Below are positions 7,559-15,137 of a stretch of 39,888 bases of DNA, piece after piece. The notes under the pieces are model-generated. The model had not been told where the DNA came from. It saw only the letters and a program-made list of their open reading frames with translations, and did not search any database. This DNA comes from Burkholderiales bacterium RIFOXYD12_FULL_59_19 (GTDB lineage Bacteria > Pseudomonadota > Gammaproteobacteria > Burkholderiales > Burkholderiaceae_C): the NCBI GenBank assembly GCA_001771065.1, contig MESQ01000040.1, positions 1 to 39,888 of the forward strand. Direction: 5' to 3'. Both the position numbers and the translations under genes were made by a program. Position 1 is the stretch's first letter. Each line of letters begins with the position of its first letter.

Positions 7559-8626
7559 TTAATTGGCCGCTTTGATGCGGTCCAGCACACGGCCTTCGAT
7601 GTCCTCAATGCCGGCGGGCACGGCGGGGTACCACTTGACATTCTTCAGCGCGGCTTCGGGGAAGCTGGCGGCAAACTGGGCCTTCAGTTTGGCGTCCATC
7701 AACTGGTCAGCGCCTTTGGAGCCGGTGAAGTTGCCAGCCGATTTGGCTACGCGGGCCGCAATTTCGGGGCGCATGTTGAAGTTGATCCAGGCGTAGGCTG
7801 CGGCGTCATTCTTGCCCTTGGCCGGAATGGCAAAGGTGTCGATCCAGCCCAGCGCCCCGGACTTGGGTGCGATGAACTGGATTTCGGCCTTTTCGCCATT
7901 GAGTTTCCAGCCACCCGTGTCCCACATCATGGCGCCGACGATCTCGCCGGTGCGCATGCCGTTGAGCAACTGGTCCTTGTTGTCCCAGAAAAATTTCAGG
8001 TTGGGCTTGCAGGCGATGACGGTCTTGCCCACGTCATCCATCAGTGCCGCGTAGGCCTTGGGGTTGCCGTACAGGTCAAACGGGTTCTTGCCTGCGGCAA
8101 AGGCAAAAGCGAGCAAGGTCGGGCGTTTCAGGCGCACGGCGGTCTTGCCCTTGACATCAGCGCGGCACAGGTCCGGGTAGTCAGCCATTTTGGTGAGGCT
8201 GGTGTTGACCACCAGGCCGTCCGTTCCCCAGATGTGCGGCAGGCCATAGACCTTACCTGCCAGTGTGGTGTTTTTCTTGGTGGCTGCCAGCATCGACGGG
8301 ATGAACAGCTCGGCTTTGAGCTTGCTCAGGTCCATCGGCTTGTAAATGCCAAACTCCTGCTGCGGGCCGGTGATGCGGTCTTGTGAGGGCTGGGCCAGGT
8401 CAAAGCCGGCGCCGCCAGTGGCGCGCAGCTTGGAAATCATTTCTTCGTTGTTGGACAGCGTCAGCTCGACCTTGTAGCCGCTTTCTTTTTCAAACTGCGC
8501 CACCACATCGGCGGGTGCGTAGTCGGCCCAGGTCAGCAGGCGCAGGGTTTTTTCCTGGGCCACGGCAGAGCCGACGACACCGAGGGCGACAACGCCAGCA
8601 GCGATCAATGAGTAGCGCAATTTCAT
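7559..8626 (-). CDS. polyamine-type periplasmic substrate-binding protein (PotD/PotF-like)
   Basis: A 355-residue protein with a Sec signal peptide: a basic start, a hydrophobic core and AVA-QE as the probable cleavage site after residue 23. The mature chain begins KTLRLLTWADY, the usual opening of PotD/PotF proteins (strand leading into the W-x-x-Y ligand-site segment). WGTDGLVVN and the later GWIDTFAIP also fit the family. An AAGGA lies 6 nt before the ATG. It is the first gene of the four-gene importer operon, and the upstream region carries candidate operator repeats. The exact ligand (spermidine, putrescine or a related cation) cannot be decided from sequence alone. Confidence 0.87.
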   Translation of the reverse strand: MKLRYSLIAAGVVALGVVGSAVAQEKTLRLLTWADYAPADVVAQFEKESGYKVELTLSNNEEMISKLRATGGAGFDLAQPSQDRITGPQQEFGIYKPMDLSKLKAELFIPSMLAATKKNTTLAGKVYGLPHIWGTDGLVVNTSLTKMADYPDLCRADVKGKTAVRLKRPTLLAFAFAAGKNPFDLYGNPKAYAALMDDVGKTVIACKPNLKFFWDNKDQLLNGMRTGEIVGAMMWDTGGWKLNGEKAEIQFIAPKSGALGWIDTFAIPAKGKNDAAAYAWINFNMRPEIAARVAKSAGNFTGSKGADQLMDAKLKAQFAASFPEAALKNVKWYPAVPAGIEDIEGRVLDRIKAAN

Positions 8627-8667
8627 GGTGAATCCTTGAAGTAGGTCAATGGGGTCATAAAGACGAG

Positions 8668-8685
8668 TCAGGCCAGTGGGCCTGA
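8668..8685. other. hairpin in the leader of the polyamine operon
   Basis: TCAGGCC (8668-8674) and GGCCTGA (8679-8685) form a perfect 7-bp stem around a 4-nt loop, 42 bp before the start codon of the binding-protein gene. On the minus-strand transcript it could form an RNA hairpin in the 5' leader. No riboswitch family was recognised. Confidence 0.35.
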
Positions 8686-8697
8686 GAAAATCATGGT

Positions 8698-8725
8698 ATG
8701 TCAGAGAAATGACATTTTGATGTCA
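8698..8725. promoter_or_regulatory. candidate operator: three alternating ATGTCA half-sites
   Basis: ATGTCA (8698-8703), TGACAT (8710-8715) and ATGTCA (8720-8725) alternate in orientation. The last two form a perfect 6-bp palindrome with a 4-bp spacer, and the first two an inverted pair with a 6-bp spacer. The half-site starts are 12 and 10 bp apart, close to one helical turn. The element lies between the divergent polyamine operon and parA-like gene. No regulator gene is adjacent, so the binding protein is unknown. Confidence 0.45.
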
Positions 8726-8806
8726 GTCGTGCACCGCGGTCAATGGGTTTCCGTTGCGCTGTTGTTGTCGTTAACATTCGCTTGTTAATTTGCAGGAGGT
8801 TTTTCT

Positions 8807-9424
8807 ATGCCAGTTGTCGTCGTCGCCAACCCCAAGGGAGGCGTGGGCAAGTCCACCCTGTCCACCCAAATTGCTGGCTACTTTGCCAGCCAGAACCACA
8901 GTGTGATGCTGGGCGATGCTGACCGTCAGCAGTCGAGCAAACTCTGGTTGTCCTTGCGCCCGGATCAGGCGCGGCCCATTCGCAACTGGGAGCTTGGTGA
9001 CGACGGCATTGCCAAGCCGCCCAAGGGCACCACCCATGTGGTGCTCGATACGCCCGCCGGTCTGCACGGCAAGCGGCTCAAGGAAATTCTCAAGCGGGCC
9101 CACAAAGTGGTGGTGCCATTGCAGCCCAGTGTGTTTGACATTTTTGCCACGCAGGATTTTTTGAATGAACTGGCTGACAGCGCCCAGGCCGCCAAAATCG
9201 AGATTGGCATTGTCGGCATGCGGGTGGATGAGCGCACCCGCGCCGCCGAGCAATTGCGCACGTTTGTGGAGGCCACCGGCCTGTCGGTTTTGGGCTACGT
9301 GCGCGACACGCAAAACTACGTCCAGCTGGCCGCCCACGGCCTTACCGTGTTTGACCTTCCGCCTGAGCGGCTGGCGCGTGACCTGGTCCAGTGGCAACCC
9401 ATTTGCCGCTGGCTGGATCAGTAG
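8807..9424 (+). CDS. orphan ParA-family ATPase
   Basis: A 205-residue deviant Walker A ATPase. The motif KGGVGKST (residues 10-17) has the signature Lys of the ParA/MinD group, and VVLDTPAGLHG (about 77-87) is the A'/Walker B region. AGGAGG lies 7 nt before the ATG. There is no parB gene and no recognisable parS site next to it, and the short length lacks the N-terminal DNA-binding region of plasmid ParA proteins. It is therefore an orphan, of the type that positions protein cargo or helps segregate a small element. Its neighbour is the Fic gene 163 bp downstream in the same direction, with its own promoter. Confidence 0.8.
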   Translation: MPVVVVANPKGGVGKSTLSTQIAGYFASQNHSVMLGDADRQQSSKLWLSLRPDQARPIRNWELGDDGIAKPPKGTTHVVLDTPAGLHGKRLKEILKRAHKVVVPLQPSVFDIFATQDFLNELADSAQAAKIEIGIVGMRVDERTRAAEQLRTFVEATGLSVLGYVRDTQNYVQLAAHGLTVFDLPPERLARDLVQWQPICRWLDQ

Positions 9425-9500
9425 CGGCTTGGATGTTTTTGATCGAAAAAAGCTTACCTCGATTGGGCCTTGGCTTTATCCTGCGTCACCCGACCCCCGT

Positions 9501-9529
9501 TTGACAGTGATGTATCTATCGATTAAAAC
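9501..9529 (+). promoter_or_regulatory. sigma-70-type promoter for the fic gene
   Basis: A perfect -35 box TTGACA (9501-9506) is followed by exactly 17 bp and TAAAAC (9524-9529, 4 of 6 matches to TATAAT). Transcription would start near 9536, inside the palindrome at 9534-9555, and give a leader of about 50 nt before the ATG at 9588. Confidence 0.55.
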
Positions 9530-9533
9530 AAAA

Positions 9534-9555
9534 AAATGCGACAAAATACGCATTT
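9534..9555. promoter_or_regulatory. palindrome at the fic transcription start (candidate autoregulatory operator)
   Basis: AAATGCG (9534-9540) and CGCATTT (9549-9555) are perfect 7-bp inverted arms with an 8-bp spacer, overlapping the predicted transcription start of the fic gene. The 8-mer GCGACAAA occurs at 9538 and again at 9570, and GCGACAA a third time at 9612 inside the coding region, at spacings of 32 and 42 bp (about 3 and 4 helical turns). The Fic protein has an AbiEi-like winged-helix N-terminus that could bind here, which is inference. Confidence 0.5.
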
Positions 9556-9587
9556 AATAATGCAATAAAGCGACAAACTCAAGCATC

Positions 9588-11102
9588 ATGGCCGCCATAG
9601 ACCTCAAAAAAGCGACAAGTGACACCGCGTTAATCCTGTACGCCGAACTGGGGCCGGCTGAAATTCGCACGGCCCAACGGCTCGTCAAAGCCGGCCAGCT
9701 TGCCCGCATCGTGCCGGGCATGGTCAGCAGCAGCCAGCCTCAAGATTGGCCAGCCTTGATTGCCCGGGAACGCTTGCGCGTGCTGGCGGCCTTGTTTGCG
9801 GGCACTGTGCTGGGCTATCGCAGCGCCTTTAACGGCGGCCTGCCCGAGGACGGCATCCTTCACCTGATTGGCGGCTACCGGCGCAACGTCACCTTGCCGG
9901 GCTTGACCGTCATGCTCTGGAAAGGACAGCCCCCGGCCTTGGGCGACACACCGATGCTGGGGCGCAATCTTTTTTACCCCTCCTTGCCGCGCCTGCTGCT
10001 AGAAAACCTCACGCCCAGCCGTGGCCCCAAGCCAAAAACTGTGGGCCGTGATGCCGTGGAGCAGCGCTTGCTCAGCATCTGTGATGCGCGCGGCGAAGAT
10101 GCCCTGTCAGCCTTGCGCGAACAAGCCCGCAGCCTGGCGCAACCCCTGGCACTGGCCGATGAGTTCAAGCTGCTCGACGACTTGGTGGGCAGCATTCTGG
10201 GCACGCGTGCCTCCAAACTTGCCACACCAGCGGGCCTGGCGCGCACAGCCCCCGTGCCCTATGACGCAAATCGGCTGGCCTTGTTTGAGCAGCTCGCCGC
10301 CCAACTTCGCAGCACGCCGTTGCCGCAACCGGCCGCCGTGGCCTTGTCAGCGCGCTCGCGCAGCCACTTTGCCTTTTTGGAGTCGTACTTCAGTAACTTC
10401 ATTGAAGGCACTGAATTTGATGTGCAAGAGGCCCGCAGCTTTGTGCTTGAAGGCAAGCCAGTCGATCAGCGCCCCAAAGACTCGCACGACATTCTGGGGG
10501 TGTTTCGCCAAGCACTTGACCCCGGTTGGGCCAATCAAACCCTGGCCAGCGGCGACGCAGTACTGACCCAACTGCGCGCCCGCCATGCCGACCAAATGCG
10601 CGAGCGCCCGGAAGTTGGCCCCGGTGAATTCAAGGTCCTGGCTAACCGGGCGGGCAACACCGAGTTTGTTGATCCCCGCCTGGTGCGCGGCACCCTGATC
10701 GAAGGCTCCAAGCTGTTGACCAGCGTACCCGCAGGCACGGCCAGAGCGTTGTTGGCTTTGTTTCTGGTGTCAGAAGTTCACCCGTTTATCGATGGCAACG
10801 GTCGCCTGGCCCGGCTGGTGATGAACGCCGAGCTGTCGGTGCTGGGCATTTGCCGCATCATCGTGCCTACCCTGTTCCGCGAGGAATACCTGGACTGCCT
10901 GCGCCTGCTCACGCGCGACGGCCAGGCGGCCCCGCTGCTGGCGGCGATGCAAAAAATCCACCAGTGGACGGCCGCCTTTGACTACGAAGACCTCGACCTT
11001 GTCATCGCCAGAATGGCACGCTGCAATGCCTTTGAGCGTTCACTTGTTCAATTTAAGCTGCTGACACCCCCGTCAGCCGCTGCCCCGGCGACCGGCGCCT
11101 GA
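9588..11102 (+). CDS. Fic-domain protein with AbiEi-like N-terminal region
   Basis: A 504-residue protein. Residues about 10-50 look like the AbiEi winged-helix DNA-binding domain (RTAQRLVKAGQLARIVPGMV). Residues about 55-140, with GYRSAFNGGLPEDG and LPGLTVMLWKG, look like the AbiEi effector part. The C-terminal half is a Fic domain with the complete motif HPFIDGNGRLAR at 398-409. An inhibitory helix motif of the form S/T-x3-E-G is visible as SNFIEG (269-274), N-terminal to the Fic core, as in self-inhibited class II Fic proteins. Fic enzymes mostly transfer AMP from ATP to Tyr, Ser or Thr of target proteins; the His at 398 is the catalytic base. No clear Shine-Dalgarno precedes the ATG. There is no separate antitoxin gene, in keeping with the built-in inhibitor. 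Confidence 0.85.
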   Translation: MAAIDLKKATSDTALILYAELGPAEIRTAQRLVKAGQLARIVPGMVSSSQPQDWPALIARERLRVLAALFAGTVLGYRSAFNGGLPEDGILHLIGGYRRNVTLPGLTVMLWKGQPPALGDTPMLGRNLFYPSLPRLLLENLTPSRGPKPKTVGRDAVEQRLLSICDARGEDALSALREQARSLAQPLALADEFKLLDDLVGSILGTRASKLATPAGLARTAPVPYDANRLALFEQLAAQLRSTPLPQPAAVALSARSRSHFAFLESYFSNFIEGTEFDVQEARSFVLEGKPVDQRPKDSHDILGVFRQALDPGWANQTLASGDAVLTQLRARHADQMRERPEVGPGEFKVLANRAGNTEFVDPRLVRGTLIEGSKLLTSVPAGTARALLALFLVSEVHPFIDGNGRLARLVMNAELSVLGICRIIVPTLFREEYLDCLRLLTRDGQAAPLLAAMQKIHQWTAAFDYEDLDLVIARMARCNAFERSLVQFKLLTPPSAAAPATGA

Positions 11103-11219
11103 CCTGTGGCCGCCGTGGATGCCGATGAAGCCCACCGCGCCCTAGCGAAGAAACCCACAGCCAACCGGTCAAGCGCCTGAGCGCCTGGGATCCAAAATGG
11201 TTTGCTTTGCGCGGTCAGA
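11103..11219. other. gene-free stretch after fic
   Basis: This is the first part of a 323-bp stretch between fic and the ORF6N gene that holds only a 37-codon ORF. No promoter, repeat or transposon end is evident here. A 24-codon GTG frame at 11106 has no ribosome-binding site and was not called. Confidence 0.4.
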
Positions 11220-11333
11220 TCACACGCGCCCGTGGCGACGCTGAGAAGTGGCGGATATGCGTTCGCGTATTTCAGGGTGGCGGCTCAAACCACGCAGCAT
11301 TTCATCGTCAATCATCTTGCTTTTGGTTGTCAT
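11220..11333 (-). CDS. 37-residue small ORF, possible remnant
   Basis: The ATG at 11333 is preceded by AAAGG with a 6-nt spacer, a good ribosome-binding site for this genome. The frame ends in TGA at 11220. The product begins MTTKSKMIDDEMLRGLSRH, charged and helical, and looks like the N-terminus of a longer protein that has been cut off. It lies downstream of the ORF6N gene on the same strand, 92 bp away. No family can be named with confidence. Confidence 0.35.
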   Translation of the reverse strand: MTTKSKMIDDEMLRGLSRHPEIRERISATSQRRHGRV

Positions 11334-11425
11334 TACCGACCTTTCGCTTAGGTGGATGCCCAGTACGCTACGACACATCACTTTGAATCGCACCCAGGGC
11401 CTTGAAAGTGAAGGTCGACTCTCTT

Positions 11426-11983
11426 TCAGGCTTTGTCAGAAGGCAACACAAAGCCGATGGGTCGCTTGGGCGGATCTGGTGGCTGAGTCAGTGCACGCAA
11501 TGCTTCAAAAATCTGCCGTAGTTGTGTGCGGGTGTTGTGGGCGAAAGCGTCGGTTTTGATTTCCATGCCTTCGACCTTCATTTCGAGCTCAGTCAGGCGT
11601 TGGGCCAGATCCGCGTGCGTGACGGCGGCTTGGCGCAACTGCACGAATGCGCGCACCACATAAATGCCCATCTCAATGGCTTGCGGACTGGCCAGCACGT
11701 TAGCCAATGCAATCGACCCAAATTCAGTGAACGCGTAAGGCAGCGATTTCGCAAATTTGAGCTTGGAGAGGTGGTCACAGTTTGTGACCACCTCCGCTTT
11801 TTCCGAAGCGTTGAGCTGAAACATGAAATCCGGCGGGAAGCGTGACAAATTACGTTTCACGGCCTGATTCAACGCTTTGGTAGGCACGCCGTAAAGCTCG
11901 GCCAAATCTGAGTCAATCATTATGCGCACACCGCGCAAGGTCAGGATGCGACTTTCAATACGGACAGGAATCAGCAAACTCAT
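11426..11983 (-). CDS. ORF6N domain-containing protein
   Basis: A 185-residue protein. Residues about 8-95 match the ORF6N pattern: RGVRIMIDSDLAELYGVP, ALNQAVKRNLSRFPPDFMF and LPYAFTEFGSIALANVL. This DNA-binding-type domain is known from phages and related to KilA-N and Bro families. The C-terminal part (about 105-165) is an amphipathic helix likely to form a coiled coil, with a Pro-rich tail. AAGGT lies 8 nt before the ATG. ORF6N genes in bacterial chromosomes are usually phage- or island-derived; their exact cell role is unknown. A perfect 8-bp inverted repeat sits directly upstream. Confidence 0.8.
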   Translation of the reverse strand: MSLLIPVRIESRILTLRGVRIMIDSDLAELYGVPTKALNQAVKRNLSRFPPDFMFQLNASEKAEVVTNCDHLSKLKFAKSLPYAFTEFGSIALANVLASPQAIEMGIYVVRAFVQLRQAAVTHADLAQRLTELEMKVEGMEIKTDAFAHNTRTQLRQIFEALRALTQPPDPPKRPIGFVLPSDKA

Positions 11984-11999
11984 CAGAGATACCTTTGTT

Positions 12000-12022
12000 T
12001 AAGGTCGAAAATTGCGACCTTA
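12000..12022. promoter_or_regulatory. palindrome upstream of the ORF6N gene
   Basis: TAAGGTCG (12000-12007) and CGACCTTA (12015-12022) form perfect 8-bp inverted arms with a 7-bp spacer, 16 bp upstream of the ORF6N start codon (minus strand). Position and symmetry suit an operator, perhaps bound by the ORF6N protein itself; that is inference. It lies beyond the 3' end of the topoisomerase gene and could also act as a weak hairpin in that transcript. Confidence 0.45.
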
Positions 12023-12057
12023 TTCGATCGCGTTGTGGCATTCACTCAAGTATCGCT

Positions 12058-15027
12058 TCACCCCAAATGCTTACCCACAATCCCCGCCAGCTCAAACATC
12101 GTCACCTGCGGTTTGCCAAAGACGGCCAGCAATTTGGCATCGGCATTGATGGCCCGTTTGTTGGCAGCATCCTGCAAGTTGTTGGCCTTGATGTAGTCCC
12201 ACAGTTTCTTGATGACCTGGGCGCGCGCCACGGGTTCGGCGCCGATGACGGCGGCCAGGGCGGCGCTGGGGGTTGAGCCCGAGCTGCCTGCCGCTGGTGC
12301 TTTGCGCGGTGTTTTGGCGGTGGCTGCCCTGGTCACTTTTTTGGCTGGCGCTTTCACCGCCTTTTTCGTCGCTACGGCCCTCAAAGGGGTGCCCGCTTTG
12401 GCCACCGCCGCTGCTTTGGTCAGCGGCGCGGCGGCAGTTTTGCGCGGCGGGAACTTGCTGGGGGCAAATTCAAAGTTCACCTTGCCCGCTGTCGGGTCCC
12501 AGGCCAGCATGGCCTTGAAGGCGCGCCGGGTGCGCATGGAGACAAACTTGTCGAGCAAATCGGTCTTGCCGGTGGCCAGCAGCTTGACCATTTGTTCGCG
12601 CTCAATCGGCTGCTGCAAAATGATCTGGCCGGTTTTGAAGTCGCAGCTCGGTGTGGCTTGGGCGTCAGTGGGTACCGACTTTCCACAGACGTAATTCTTG
12701 CCGTGCTCAAACACAGCGGCGCCACATTTCGGGCAGGTGCCCAGAGAGGTCTGCTTTGAAAAGTCGATCAGCTCGCCCGATTCTTCCCCGGCCTTGTCGT
12801 CGCCAAAGTCAAATTCCAGCTTGTAATTTTTGGTTTCCTCGTCGAACTTGATGACCATTTCGGCGGTGAACGGCCAGCCGGCCTTGGAGCGGAAGCCGCT
12901 CAAGGGGCCGATTTTGCGGTCGCGCAAAAACTGCTCGACCTCGGCCAGCTCAAAGGTCCGGCCCGCCGGTGTTTTGCCAAACGAGAAACCGCAGCCGTCG
13001 CTTCGGCCGTCCGCACCGGTGCAGGCGTAGCGGCGGTAGTTTTCTTTCACGACACCGCCGCAGTTAGGGCAGGGCGTGTGCAAGGTGGCGTAGTCGCCCG
13101 GCACCGTGTCGCGGTCGTATTCCTTGGCTTTTTTGACCATACGTTCGGTCATGGTGGCAATCTCGGCCATGAAGGTTTCGCGCTTGAGTTTGCCGTGTTC
13201 CATTTGCGCCAGCTTGAACTCCCACTCGCCGGTGAGTTCGGCCTTGGTGAGTTCCTGCACGTCGAGGCCGCGCAACAGGGTCATCAACTGGAAGGCTTTG
13301 GCGGTGGGGATCAGTTCGCGGCCTTCGCGCAGCATGTAGACCTCGGAGATCAGGCCTTCGATGATGCTGGAGCGGGTGGCGGGTGTGCCCAGGCCTTTTT
13401 CCTGCATGGCTTCGCGCAGTTCGTCGTCTTCCACGGTTTTGCCGGCGCCTTCCATGGCGCCGAGCAAGGTGGCTTCGGTGTAGCGCGCCGGGGGCCGGGT
13501 TTTCAGGGCCTTGGGGTCGACTGCTTCGGCCTTGACCCGCTCACCTGGTGCCACTGGCACCAGGTTGCCGGCGCTTTTGTCGCCGCTCTCGGGCTGCTCG
13601 GCAGCGGCTTCCTTGCCGTAAATGGCCAGCCAGCCCGGTTTCACCAGCACCTTGCCTTCGGTTTTAAAACTGTGCTCCAGCGCTTTGGAGATTCGGGTGG
13701 TGATCTGGTATTCGGCGGCCGGGAAAAACACCGCCATGAAGCGGCGCACCACCAGGTCGTAAATTTTTTGCTCGGTCTCACTCAGACCGTGCGGCGCTTG
13801 CAGTGTCGGGATGATGGCAAAGTGGTCGCTGACCTTGGCGTTGTCAAAAATCCGCTTGCTGGGGCGCACATAGTTGTTGTTGAGCGCGGTGAGCGCGTGG
13901 GGTGCCAGGTGCTTCATGCCACTGTCGGCCAGCATCTCGAAAGTTTGCTTGACCACCGGCACATAGTCTTCGGGCAGCGCGCGTGAGTCGGTCCGTGGGT
14001 AGGTCAGCGCCTTGTGGCGTTCATACAGGCTCTGCGCAATCGACAGCGTGGTCTTGGCGCTGAAGCCAAATTTGCCGTTGGCCTCGCGCTGCAGGCTGGT
14101 CAGGTCGAACAGGGCCGGCGAAACCTGCGAGGTCGGCTTGCTTTCTTCCGTTACCGTGGCCTGCTGGCCGCGCACCGCGTCAGCAATGGCCCGGGCCTCG
14201 CGCTGGCTCCAGACCCGGTCGGCCTTGAGTTCGGCGTCCACCTCGTCGTTGCCCGCAGCCGCGTTGGCTGCTGCGCGCTTCCAGGTCGGGTCAAACCATT
14301 TGGCCGGGTAGTCACCGGCCTGGGCGGCAAAGGTGGCGTGGATTTCCCAGTAGTCGCGGCTGACGAATTTGCGAATTTTTTCCTCGCGCTCCACCACCAC
14401 GCTCAAAGTGGGGGTTTGCACCCGGCCCACAGTGGTCAAAAAGAAGCCGCCGTCGCGTGAGTTGAAAGCCGTCAGGGCTCGCGTGCCGTTGATGCCGACC
14501 AGCCAGTCGGCCTCGCTGCGGCAGCGCGCGGCATCGGCCAGCGGTTGCATCTGGGCGTTCGTTCGCAGCGCGCCAAAGCCGTCGCGAATGGCTTGCGGCG
14601 TCATGCTTTGCAGCCACAAACGGCTCACCGGCTTGCCCAGTGGCTTGGCGCCACCGGCGTACTGCTCGATCAGCCGGAAGATCAGTTCACCCTCACGCCC
14701 GGCGTCGCAAGCGTTGACGAGCTGACCCACGTCCTTGCGTTTGGCCAGCCTGACCACGGCGTTGAGCCGGGTCTTGGTCTTGTCGACGGGTTTCAGGTCA
14801 AAGTGCGGCGGAATCACCGGCAGGTGGGCAAAGCTCCACTTGCCGCGCTTCACGTCAAAGGCTTCGGGCGCCTGGATTTCCACCAGGTGGCCAACTGCGC
14901 TGGTCACCACATGGGTGTCGTTCTCAAAATGCTCGTCGTGCTTCTCGAATTTGCCCGACACGGGCGTCAGCGCGCGCACGATGTCTTGCGCGACCGAAGG
15001 TTTTTCAGCAATGATCAATGTTTTCAT
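12058..15027 (-). CDS. topB: DNA topoisomerase III with C-terminal Lys/Ala-rich linker and SWIB domain
   Basis: A 989-residue type IA topoisomerase. The TOPRIM domain opens MKTLIIAEKPSVAQDI and has DAGREGE at 108-114. The active-site Tyr is 343, in LTYPRTDSRALP. Two C4 zinc modules follow: Cys 653/656/669/679 and Cys 765/768/781/795. Residues about 868-915 are a Lys/Ala/Pro-rich linker resembling histone H1-like tails. Residues about 918-989 form a SWIB/MDM2-type domain (QVIKKLWDYIKANNLQD). The ATG at 15027 is chosen because the family begins exactly there. The enzyme relaxes or decatenates DNA through a transient Tyr-DNA link. E. coli TopB is much shorter and has no SWIB domain, whereas SWIB fusions are known in Burkholderiales and Chlamydiae. 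It diverges from a SET-domain gene. Confidence 0.92.
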   Translation of the reverse strand: MKTLIIAEKPSVAQDIVRALTPVSGKFEKHDEHFENDTHVVTSAVGHLVEIQAPEAFDVKRGKWSFAHLPVIPPHFDLKPVDKTKTRLNAVVRLAKRKDVGQLVNACDAGREGELIFRLIEQYAGGAKPLGKPVSRLWLQSMTPQAIRDGFGALRTNAQMQPLADAARCRSEADWLVGINGTRALTAFNSRDGGFFLTTVGRVQTPTLSVVVEREEKIRKFVSRDYWEIHATFAAQAGDYPAKWFDPTWKRAAANAAAGNDEVDAELKADRVWSQREARAIADAVRGQQATVTEESKPTSQVSPALFDLTSLQREANGKFGFSAKTTLSIAQSLYERHKALTYPRTDSRALPEDYVPVVKQTFEMLADSGMKHLAPHALTALNNNYVRPSKRIFDNAKVSDHFAIIPTLQAPHGLSETEQKIYDLVVRRFMAVFFPAAEYQITTRISKALEHSFKTEGKVLVKPGWLAIYGKEAAAEQPESGDKSAGNLVPVAPGERVKAEAVDPKALKTRPPARYTEATLLGAMEGAGKTVEDDELREAMQEKGLGTPATRSSIIEGLISEVYMLREGRELIPTAKAFQLMTLLRGLDVQELTKAELTGEWEFKLAQMEHGKLKRETFMAEIATMTERMVKKAKEYDRDTVPGDYATLHTPCPNCGGVVKENYRRYACTGADGRSDGCGFSFGKTPAGRTFELAEVEQFLRDRKIGPLSGFRSKAGWPFTAEMVIKFDEETKNYKLEFDFGDDKAGEESGELIDFSKQTSLGTCPKCGAAVFEHGKNYVCGKSVPTDAQATPSCDFKTGQIILQQPIEREQMVKLLATGKTDLLDKFVSMRTRRAFKAMLAWDPTAGKVNFEFAPSKFPPRKTAAAPLTKAAAVAKAGTPLRAVATKKAVKAPAKKVTRAATAKTPRKAPAAGSSGSTPSAALAAVIGAEPVARAQVIKKLWDYIKANNLQDAANKRAINADAKLLAVFGKPQVTMFELAGIVGKHLG

Positions 15028-15078
15028 CTGACTACAATCCACTTTCTCGCGCTCGCACGGGCGGGCGCACACAGGCAG

Positions 15079-15094
15079 GTGCGCACACGCGCAC
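15079..15094. repeat. small inverted repeat between topB and the SET gene
   Basis: GTGCGC (15079-15084) and GCGCAC (15089-15094) form 6-bp arms around ACAC, in a GC- and CA-rich 110-bp divergent intergenic region. It could be an operator shared by the two divergent genes. The surroundings are simple-sequence-like, so chance is also possible. Confidence 0.3.
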
Positions 15095-15137
15095 CCATAC
15101 GAGTCCACGATACCAAATTTTCAAGCGAGCCAAAAAA

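Noticed and set aside
5601..7562. A 653-codon open frame on the plus strand across the polyamine permease and ATPase genes.
   Set aside because: It is antisense to clearly recognisable transporter genes. Its product is rich in Gln, His and Arg with no domain, which is typical of the mirror frame of GC-rich coding DNA.
13078..13986. A 302-codon plus-strand frame within the topoisomerase gene.
   Set aside because: It is antisense to the zinc-finger and catalytic region of the topoisomerase; low complexity with Phe/Gly/His bias; no ribosome-binding site.
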